From Hondaea fermentalgiana (taxonomy: Eukaryota; Sar; Bigyra; Thraustochytrida; Thraustochytriidae): a stretch of DNA of 32,804 bases. Positions 26,099-32,804 of the stretch are shown in pieces. Position numbers and translations under genes: made by a program. Each line of letters begins with the position of its first letter. Position 1 is the first letter of the stretch. The stretch lies in contig NPFB01000147.1 of NCBI GenBank assembly GCA_014084085.1, forward strand, positions 40,204 to 73,007, read 5' to 3'. The notes under the pieces were generated by a model that did not search any database, was not told the DNA's origin, and saw only the letters and a list, made by a program, of their open reading frames with translations.

Positions 26099-27172
26099 AT
26101 GGCGACGCCCACGTCAGGCGGCGGCGCCCAAGGAGCCCAGGTCTCCGGCGACGACTTCCTGCTCAAGGGGGAGCAGCTCATGGCGGCAGGGAACGAGGAG
26201 CTCGCGGTCCAGTTTCTGGAAAAGGGCCTCAATCTGGAACCCAAACATGTGGAGCTCCTACGCGCGCTGGGAGAGGCATACATGGATATGGGCCGCGTGG
26301 CCGATGCCAAAGGCATCTTCTTGCGGGCTGTTGAATGCGCGCCCGCAGATGCGAGCTTTTACATGTACGTCGGCCAGGTCAGCGGGAACAAAGACGCTCT
26401 TGAGGCGTACGAGCGCGGCGTTAGTCTCTTGGAAAGCCAGCTCCAGGCTGCCAAAGACGGCAACCATGCCGAGATCGAGACCAAGATCACGTCGCGTCAG
26501 CTCGCTTGTGCATACTGCAGCCTTGCTGAACTCTTCATGAGCGATCTCTGCTTTGAAGATGATGCCGAAGCACGTTGCGACAAGTATCTTACTCGCGCGC
26601 TCGAGGTGTATCCAGACCACCCGCAGGCATTGCAATGCATGGCAAGCTTTCGCATTAGCCAGCGTCGGCCCGAGGATGCCAAGCCGCTTGCTCTGAAGGC
26701 CTTGGAAAGTATTCGCAATGCCCTCGGCCGCATGGATGACGACGACGACGATGGCATGATGGTCGATGCAGGCGCAGGCTCGTTGGACCAGGCCCAGGAA
26801 GAGGATGACGAGACTCTCGTTCCGTTCGAGTTTCGCGCCGCCACCGCACGAATTCTTGTAGAGGTTGGCGAAGCTGCGCGAGCCGTTCCGCTCGTGGAGC
26901 GTCTCATTCGCGAGAACGACTCTGTCGTCGAAGTGTGGCTGCTGCTCGCGCAATGCCACATGGCCGCCGAGCATGCCAGTCCTGCTGACGAGTGCCTCGA
27001 GAAAGCGCAAGAGCTCTGCACACAGCTGCTTGCTTCGGAGCCTTCTTTTCAGCACGATGAGCAATTTCTTGCTGTCAAAGACAAGGTTGACAAGCTTCGC
27101 GTCTTCGTCGCGCCCTTGGCCGAGAAAGAGGAGGCACAGAACGGCGCGACGGGCGCCTCGGCCTCCTCATAA
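26099..27172 (+). CDS. ACL4: Acl4-like TPR chaperone of ribosomal protein uL4
   Basis: 357 aa, ATG at 26099. TPR motifs start at once (about 19-95: LLKGEQLMAAGNEELAVQFL, then a second repeat with LRALGEAYMDMG). The diagnostic family segment is about 135-200: a Leu-Ala-x-Ala-Glu-Leu-(F/Y)-Met-(S/T)-Asp-Leu-Cys helix, then Ala-Glu-x-Arg-Cys and the PDHPQALQ repeat. An Asp run (about 214-219) and an acidic insert follow, then more TPR-like helices to about 330 and a disordered tail. Yeast Acl4 binds new Rpl4 and brings it to pre-ribosomes in the nucleus. The length agrees with yeast Acl4 (387 aa). Other TPR proteins of unknown role share this signature, so the assignment is good but not certain. 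It converges on the LSD1-like gene, 213 bp apart. Confidence 0.78.
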   Translation: MATPTSGGGAQGAQVSGDDFLLKGEQLMAAGNEELAVQFLEKGLNLEPKHVELLRALGEAYMDMGRVADAKGIFLRAVECAPADASFYMYVGQVSGNKDALEAYERGVSLLESQLQAAKDGNHAEIETKITSRQLACAYCSLAELFMSDLCFEDDAEARCDKYLTRALEVYPDHPQALQCMASFRISQRRPEDAKPLALKALESIRNALGRMDDDDDDGMMVDAGAGSLDQAQEEDDETLVPFEFRAATARILVEVGEAARAVPLVERLIRENDSVVEVWLLLAQCHMAAEHASPADECLEKAQELCTQLLASEPSFQHDEQFLAVKDKVDKLRVFVAPLAEKEEAQNGATGASASS

Positions 27173-27385
27173 GCCCTTTTCCCTTCGTGAACCCGCTGTG
27201 AGCCAGCTTCTCCTTGGGGGACTGGAGTAAAGGAACAACAAGAGTGGACAGGACAAGAGGGAATGAGAGGATGAAGATATGGATCTCTGTGCATACAAAT
27301 AAAATATTCCTGCCAAGGGCATCGTGTGTCAATACTGTTTTCTTCCTTTCCGAGTCGGTGTGCCCTCCCGAACTGTGTATCTTCC

Positions 27386-30300
27386 TCAATTATCAGAGGC
27401 GGTGGAAGATGTGGTTGCATTTGCAGATGAAGTAGCCTCACCGGAAAGAAGAAGAGCAGCTCCGGCGACCATTGAGCTGGATGTAGCATCCGGCCCGAGT
27501 TTTCGTTTGCGCGCAGGCAACTCACGCAGCAGAGGCATCGTAGGAATTGCGTCAACCGAAGAAGGCGGTCCTCGTCGTTTGCGGCCGACCGAGACGGAAA
27601 ATGGAGTTTTGCGTCGTGATTCAAGGAGTCGCCCCGCCTCGTTGAGTGAGACCGTTTTGATGGCCTGCTCCTGAACTGCATTGCTTGGATCTGGCCAACG
27701 CCCGCGCTTGTTGGATCCCGGCGTGCCCGCTCCATGGTAGCCGTCTCCGCGAAATCCCCCATTTGCTGTGCCCGAGGACAAGGGCGTCGTGATTGCGGAT
27801 GAAGACGAAGGCGATCTTGCAAGACGCGTGTTTCCTCCATTCGCCGGGGGTACCGCCATCGGTGCAGATGAAGCAGATAAAAGGGCAGAAAGCGCCGTCG
27901 CGGTAGCTCCTGACAAAAGCGCGCCCCCTCGAACGCCTGCTGTATCTCCTCCACCATCGGAGTCCTCGTCGTCGATAGGATTACCGTCTTCGCGTTTAAG
28001 CATGACATTTTCAATAAAAACATCTGTGGGTCTGAGTTTCTTGACTTCTTCGCGACCATACCAGTTGCCCGTGGAGCGCAAGAGCTGCTCGGCGGCACGC
28101 TGCGCCTGAGGAAACTGCTGCGAGATTTGAATCTGGCGACCAAAGCGTGTCGCAAGCTTGCAGGCCTCGCGAAGTCCGCTAAGCATGGCGCCGCCCGTTG
28201 TCGCAGGGTGTTCTCGCGAGGTCGCCTCACCAGCAAAGAAGATGCGCTCGTTGACTGGCTCGGCAATAAGGTCGTACTCCTCGCCTGTGGCGCCCACTGC
28301 CACATACGAGTAAGCGCCGCGCGCCATGGGGTCCGATGCCCACTTGGTCACGACTGCACGCGTGGGATCCGGCACGTCTTGGTTGGCAAACATCTTCCGA
28401 AGCACCAGCATCAGGCTCTCCACGACCACGGCGTCGTCGGCTTCCTCGACATTGTGAGCCGCGCGTCCAGCCATGAGGAAAAGCAAAATGGGACGATTGT
28501 CGGCCAGACATCGATTGAGCGACCAAAACGTGAAGAACTCGCCACGGTGTTCCTCGTAGTCGTAGTCCGCGAGGGGCGAACTCTTGGCTGGGATCACAAG
28601 ACGGGTTCCTGGCTCGTCTTGCGCCGTCACGACTCGTCCGCAAACATCAAATTCTTTGCTCCAGAACACCTCTGGGAATTCGACGACAACCTTGTTCAGG
28701 TTGCCGTAGCCAAGACGATCAATGGCACCTTGTTTCCACAAGGGAAGATCCGGGCTAAATTGAAGTTCGCGTTTTTGCAAAATGCCGAGCGGGACCGTCA
28801 CGAGGACCGCGTCGGCATCTACGGACTGCGTGGCTCCTTCCGCGTCTTCGTACTGAATTTCGACCCCTTCGATTTTGTCACCCTCATTTTTGGTTTGCCG
28901 AATGACTCGCGCTGTGCAACCAAATTTGATCTCGTTGAGAATTGGTTTGGCAAGACCGTACGCCAGCTGGCCAAACCCCCGTGGCAAAAGATAGTGAGGG
29001 CCTTGAAACGAGTACTCGTCGTCTTGGTCCCAATGTGTGTTCGACACGTTGGCAAGCGAAGTGGCGCACGCGTACTCAAGATTGGCCATGTGCCACTGCA
29101 AGAGAGCTTTCTGGTCAGGCTCCGTAGCGGGTTGAATTGATAAAAAGTGATCAAGCGCCACCTGGAGGGGCACATCGTACTTGCGCATAACCTCATCGGC
29201 TGCTTCATCGCTGAGCTCGGCGGTTTCACTTGCAGATCGACCTGAGATGAGCGAGGGCGGCGCGAGCGATTTGTTCATGCGTCGAATGTCATCAACAACG
29301 CTCAGGCTCTGCGCCGTCGCCTTGACGCCGCGTGTGATGGCCTCTTGGGCGAGACGAAAGCCCTCGTCAATGCGGCCGGAACCTTCGAAGCGGTCCAAAC
29401 CTTCTTGAACACGCTGTGCATCGGCGGCGGCCAGACGCACGCATTTCTTTGCCGTCGCCACTGCCTCGCGAGCCCGGTCTGCGAGCACGTTGGGAGGTGA
29501 GGTACGCATGGACGCGGCAATGACGCTGGGTGCGATCGCCGAGCCGAGTTGTGGAGAGGCTCCAAATTCGTCCACCGCAGCTGGGGCGAGAGGTCGCAGC
29601 GCACGGCGTGGCTGTACCTGGGGCAAGGACGCCAGCTCGGATTTCAGGTTGACGTCGAGCAAGTTCCGCATGAGCGTAGCCTCTTCTGAAGAACCGTCCG
29701 TAGCGGCCGATGCTGAGGCGACACCGGGGTTTGCGCCTTGCATGGCGGATGCAAGTTCCTGTTCCTTGCGCTTGCGCAGCGCCTCGACATCAACGCGACC
29801 GGGGAACTCGGTGTTGGCCAGGAGCAATAGCTTGTCATCAACAGCGCGCTCCGTGGCGGCCAAGAAGGATGATTCGACGGCGCGATCCATTTCGTCCGTG
29901 ACGCGTGCGCGCTTGCGGCCGTCGCTCCAGTACAGTGGACAGGTGGGGTTCACGACGTGCATGGGATCTCCAAGCTGATCGCAGAGCAAGCGAGCAGGGT
30001 GGGCTACGCCTCCGGTAATGAGCATGGCGCCGAGGTCCACGGGTGCTCCGTCAAAGCTCTTGTCTGTGAACGCGCGACCTCCGACGCGACCTCGCCCCTC
30101 GAGCACGGTGACTTGGTGGCCAAAGTATTTTAGTTGTGTGGCGGCAGCGAGACCCGCAAATCCAGCGCCAATGACGACGATGCGCTTCGTGCCCTGGGCA
30201 GAGTGCCCCGCCGCACTTTGACGCGGCGGTGTGTCCACGGCGCGAGTAAATGCACCACAATTTATGGAACCGCAGGTCTCCAAAAACGTAAAGATGCGCG

Positions 30301-31174
30301 CGATGAGTTCGACGTCAAGCCAAGGGCGACATTCGGGTAGCTCCCCAAAACGAGACATGAGGGGAACAAGAATGTCTTGATCGAGCAAAAGCTCTCTGCG
30401 CACATTTGATACCCACTTGAAGAGAATGTGATTTCGAATATCGAGGAAAACGCAGCGGACGTCGGGTGAACACTCGTAGCCATACTCGGGAAATGCTAAG
30501 AGCTCTTGCGGCATCATGGCGCGCGCATTATAGTGCATGGCGATGGCTCCGGCCTCCTGTTCTGAGATGTCGTCGATAAAGTCGCCAAAGTCGATGAACG
30601 ACGAGGCAGGAGACTCGGACTGACCTTGTCGATGGGGACGCTGCGAGAGCGCGTGCGTCTGCACGGGTTCAGGCTTGACGCCAGCGAGAGCAGCGGTTGC
30701 CGGTTCGGAAACCTCGGTTTGAGGGTCGGGCTCTTGCGCGCCCGCTTCCGTGACTTCGCTGCGGAGAGCGTCTTCGAGTTCTTGCAGAAATTTGTGATAG
30801 TTCTTCCGCAGCTTGGCAGACATGGACGTACACGAGGGGGGCAGGTAGAGACCGTCTCCGCAAGCCTTCCAGAGTTTGTTCTTGATGACGTTGTTGGACC
30901 CTCCGTGGCGTAGGACCTCTTGGAAGAGCTGATGGAGATCAAGGGCTTTGGAGCCCACCGCAGGCCATTTCGTTTTCCCTGCGGCCCAACCAATGCCTGC
31001 GCAGCCGGGTCCTGGTCGAAAGAGATCTGGGTGCACCTTGGCAAGTTTTGTGTAGAACTCAAGTCTGCTTTCTAGTCGAGACCGCTTCTTTGTGCATGAT
31101 GAATTTTCGGTGTCGGTTTTCGTCTTTGATAACGGCGGGTCTGCCGGTAGCGCACCTACGATTCCGCTCATCAT
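27386..31174 (-). CDS. LSD1: ARID-SWIRM-amine oxidase protein, LSD1 (KDM1)-like histone demethylase
   Basis: 1262 aa, ATG pair at 31174. Domain order: an ARID/BRIGHT DNA-binding domain (about 36-137, with LHQLFQEVLRHGG, NNVIKNKLW and LRKNYHKFL); a SWIRM domain (about 215-312); and an FAD-dependent amine oxidase core from 330. The dinucleotide motif is G336-x-G338-x-x-G341, followed by VLEGRGRVGGR. A long helical, Ala-rich insert (about 470-690) sits where LSD1 has its Tower. The catalytic lysine context GYGNLNKVV is kept (Lys828, equivalent to LSD1 Lys661), as are ARGAYSYVAVG and FFAGEATSREHPATTGGA. The last 200 or so residues are Ser/Gly-rich. It should remove mono- and dimethyl groups from histone lysine (H3K4 or H3K9). 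Human LSD1 (852 aa) has no ARID. Other SWIRM-oxidase relatives exist, so LSD1 versus a plant-type LDL is not settled. Confidence 0.88.
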   Translation of the reverse strand: MMSGIVGALPADPPLSKTKTDTENSSCTKKRSRLESRLEFYTKLAKVHPDLFRPGPGCAGIGWAAGKTKWPAVGSKALDLHQLFQEVLRHGGSNNVIKNKLWKACGDGLYLPPSCTSMSAKLRKNYHKFLQELEDALRSEVTEAGAQEPDPQTEVSEPATAALAGVKPEPVQTHALSQRPHRQGQSESPASSFIDFGDFIDDISEQEAGAIAMHYNARAMMPQELLAFPEYGYECSPDVRCVFLDIRNHILFKWVSNVRRELLLDQDILVPLMSRFGELPECRPWLDVELIARIFTFLETCGSINCGAFTRAVDTPPRQSAAGHSAQGTKRIVVIGAGFAGLAAATQLKYFGHQVTVLEGRGRVGGRAFTDKSFDGAPVDLGAMLITGGVAHPARLLCDQLGDPMHVVNPTCPLYWSDGRKRARVTDEMDRAVESSFLAATERAVDDKLLLLANTEFPGRVDVEALRKRKEQELASAMQGANPGVASASAATDGSSEEATLMRNLLDVNLKSELASLPQVQPRRALRPLAPAAVDEFGASPQLGSAIAPSVIAASMRTSPPNVLADRAREAVATAKKCVRLAAADAQRVQEGLDRFEGSGRIDEGFRLAQEAITRGVKATAQSLSVVDDIRRMNKSLAPPSLISGRSASETAELSDEAADEVMRKYDVPLQVALDHFLSIQPATEPDQKALLQWHMANLEYACATSLANVSNTHWDQDDEYSFQGPHYLLPRGFGQLAYGLAKPILNEIKFGCTARVIRQTKNEGDKIEGVEIQYEDAEGATQSVDADAVLVTVPLGILQKRELQFSPDLPLWKQGAIDRLGYGNLNKVVVEFPEVFWSKEFDVCGRVVTAQDEPGTRLVIPAKSSPLADYDYEEHRGEFFTFWSLNRCLADNRPILLFLMAGRAAHNVEEADDAVVVESLMLVLRKMFANQDVPDPTRAVVTKWASDPMARGAYSYVAVGATGEEYDLIAEPVNERIFFAGEATSREHPATTGGAMLSGLREACKLATRFGRQIQISQQFPQAQRAAEQLLRSTGNWYGREEVKKLRPTDVFIENVMLKREDGNPIDDEDSDGGGDTAGVRGGALLSGATATALSALLSASSAPMAVPPANGGNTRLARSPSSSSAITTPLSSGTANGGFRGDGYHGAGTPGSNKRGRWPDPSNAVQEQAIKTVSLNEAGRLLESRRKTPFSVSVGRKRRGPPSSVDAIPTMPLLRELPARKRKLGPDATSSSMVAGAALLLSGEATSSANATTSSTASDN

Positions 31175-31185
31175 CTTTTTGATCT

Positions 31186-31209
31186 CACGTTACCCGAGTG
31201 GGTAACGTG
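31186..31209 (-). repeat. Perfect hairpin 11 nt upstream of the LSD1-like start codon
   Basis: CACGTTACCC (31186-31195) pairs exactly with GGGTAACGTG (31200-31209) around a 4-nt loop (GAGT on +, ACTC on the gene strand). If transcribed, it forms a stable stem just before the AUG. Each arm contains CACGT/ACGTG, so it could also be a DNA site. Confidence 0.85.
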
Positions 31210-31218
31210 GTGGTGGCT

Positions 31219-31220
<2 letters not shown>

Positions 31221-31271
<51 letters not shown>
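31221..31271. repeat. Trinucleotide microsatellite (GTT)17
   Basis: Seventeen uninterrupted GTT units on the + strand, (AAC)17 in the direction of the LSD1-like gene, in its putative leader. Confidence 0.95.
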
Positions 31272-31500
31272 CTCCGGCCCGTCCTTTTTTTCGATGGGCG
31301 GGTGAGCGCGTAGATGTCTTGAAAAATTTGGCGGTGTATTCCGTTCAAATTCCCTTCCTCGTCGAGAGTTTCTTTTTTTACGGCGATCTGGCTGTAGGAG
31401 GCCCCTTGCCTCTCCGCGACGACGTCCGCCGCGGGCGTCCGCCTTTTTCGGCTCTGCGTACTCACCCCCTCCCTCCCTCCCTCACTCACTCACTCCACGT

Positions 31501-32804
31501 ACGCACTCGTGCTCGTGCGGAGCCGCTCGCTTTAAAAATTATCCTCGTTTCCCGCGCAGCGCGAGGCGTCCCCGCGGTCGGTGGTGGATTCGCGCGAAAT
31601 TCTCGCGCGCCGCGCCGACGCCGCGCCCGCGCTCGCGCCCAGGATCTGCGGCTCGGATGGCGATTTGCAGCCGCGCATGCCATGCCTCTCCGCGGCGCGG
31701 TCTGCGCGCTCGGCACAGTTGCGCGACTAGTTTCAAATCTGCCGCACTAGTTCTGCCGCGACCATCGCGCGCGCGCGCGCGCAGGCCCCTTCTCACAGAG
31801 ACGTCCTGGCCTTTTGCTTCAAAACCAGGATATTCGCAACTATCGAGGATATCCGCTCTCGCCTCCGATGGGTGGTCCGAGCCCCGCGCTCCTCTCAGCC
31901 CTCCCTGCCCAGCTCTGCTCTGCTTCGCTCTCGCGGCCTCCCGCGCCGCGTTCCGGCAACTCGTCCGCGCCGCCGCGGCCGCGGCCCCGACCCGACCGTC
32001 GCGGGAGCGAGCGAGCGAGCGAGCGAGCCCCCCCTCGTCCTCCATCTCTTTTGTGCGCCGCGCCGCCCACGATGCGAGCAACAGCATCAAACAAACACAT
32101 CACCAGCGCGGGGCCAAGGGGGACAGGCCCCGCGCGTCCCCGCTCGCACGAGGCCCAAGACAAACAAATTTGGAGAGGACCCGCCGAGCTCGAGCTCTCT
32201 CGCGAGGGAGAGGCCGGGCCGTTCGGCAGGCAGGCAGGCAGGCGGGCAGGCACTCGCGTGCCGCGCGCCGTCGCGCTAGGCCGCGTCTCTTCGACCCCGC
32301 GCCAGCTTTTCCTGTTGCCTCGACTTTGATGACAGTCTCGGGAGTCTCGCCTGCCATGGCGCGTCGCCGCCTGGAAAAGCGCCTTGCCGCACTTCTTCTT
32401 TTCACATAGCGACGTCACATAGTGTAACAAGGCGCGGGGGTCGAGTCGAAGTGCGGCCGCCATCAATTTCGAGGCGGCCAGACACAGAACAGAGCGAGCA
32501 GCGCCGAGAGAGGAGAGAGCGCAGACGGAGCAGACCCAGAAGAAGAGCGGACGGCAGAACAGGTGCGTGCGGCGCGAGGCGAGGCGAGGCGAGGCGAGAC
32601 GGCGCGCGCGAGGGAGGCGCGCAGCGCGCGCGAGCGCGCAGGCAGCGCGCGCAGATCGGCGCGGCAGGGACGGGAGGCGCGGGATGGGGATGGATGGATG
32701 GATGGCGCGGATGGATGGAATGGAGGCGACGCGGCGCGGCGCGAGGCCAGGCGAGGCGACTTCAGGTCGCAGGCGCGCGACGCGACGCAAGGCGAGGCGG
32801 GGCG
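31501..32804. other. GC-rich right end with simple repeats; no supported gene
   Basis: Frames of up to 316 codons are open but read as Arg/Ala/Pro/Ser-biased peptides from repeats. Arrays seen: CG alternation (about 31768-31783), GAGC (32005-32027), GGCA (32225-32240), GGCGA (about 32574-32600) and GGAT (about 32688-32704). A TGACGTC site lies at about 32411-32417 (minus strand). A purine-rich stretch (about 32480-32560) ends at CAG followed by GTGCGTG. This resembles a 5' UTR exon and donor of a + strand gene beyond the window, but that is only a possibility. Confidence 0.45.

Larger units (their letters stand above)
31175..31500 (-). promoter_or_regulatory. 5' leader and promoter of the LSD1-like gene
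   Basis: In gene direction: CT/GA-rich and Lys/Arg-coding-like sequence, then (AAC)17 (31221-31271), then a perfect 10-bp hairpin (31186-31209), a GAGATCAAAAAG linker and the ATG. A frame through this region stays open but has no ATG and ends at a TAA at 31190-31192, so it is not coding as it stands. Confidence 0.55.

Noticed and set aside
31190..31489. 99-codon minus-strand frame with a poly-Thr run
   Set aside because: It starts with GTG, has no ATG, and the poly-Thr is the AAC microsatellite; it ends just before the LSD1-like start codon.
31657..32790. Large frames at the right end
   Set aside because: Biased peptides from GC-rich repeats; no domain, both strands open at once.
1..32804. 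tRNA, rRNA or other structured RNA genes
   Set aside because: No cloverleaf-like set with a GTTCRANYC arm and no rRNA-like sequence was noticed; a covariance-model scan would be needed to exclude small RNAs.

Overview
This is nuclear DNA from a flagellate protist. It is most likely a stramenopile of the thraustochytrid type (Aurantiochytrium/Hondaea-like), although no single marker proves that. The evidence is: long GC-rich ORFs with very few, short introns (GTAAGT/GTACGT donors, CTAAC branch points about 20 nt before the acceptor); eukaryote-only proteins (LSD1-type demethylase, CCCH-Smr protein, ER prolyl hydroxylase, ribosome-assembly chaperone Acl4); three ciliary or basal-body proteins; and intergenic DNA rich in simple repeats. 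A 100-N run marks a draft scaffold gap.

Layout, left to right. A repeat-rich leader with a 12-bp inverted repeat precedes a CEP164-like WW protein (611-4185, + strand, one intron). An unrecognised basic protein converges on it (4452-5132, -). A 3.5-kb low-complexity block (5133-8645) holds no gene I can support. Next come a small two-exon gene (8646-9045, -) and a CCCH zinc finger/Smr protein (9607-11310, +, with a 7-residue first exon). An unrecognised 212-aa protein (11624-12262, -) follows. CCDC103 (12901-13635, -) is head to head with CCDC40 (14355-17162, +). A secreted/ER prolyl 4-hydroxylase-like enzyme (17308-18771, -) carries a VHL-beta-like segment. Next is a decaying tandem array of WD40 genes: a pseudogene tail at 19610-19824, a gapped gene at 20635-21572, and an orphan upstream region at 22050-22290. 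Two ankyrin proteins stand head to head (22543-23577, -; 24037-25005, +). A 114-aa Lys-rich protein (25271-25615, -) is divergent from Acl4 (26099-27172, +). Last is an ARID-SWIRM-amine oxidase LSD1-like protein (27386-31174, -), with a hairpin and an (AAC)17 tract in its leader. The right end is GC-rich and without a supported gene.

Genes mostly alternate in strand, giving repeated divergent and convergent pairs with 0.15-0.8 kb spacers, so many promoters are probably shared. CEP164-like, CCDC103 and CCDC40 point to a motile flagellum: basal-body appendages, dynein-arm assembly and the 96-nm axonemal ruler. The rest are housekeeping or regulatory and form no pathway together. The most interesting proteins are the VHL-beta/prolyl-hydroxylase fusion, the ARID-LSD1 fusion and the prenylation-motif WD40 array. 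All identifications are by eye from protein sequence; no database search was run.
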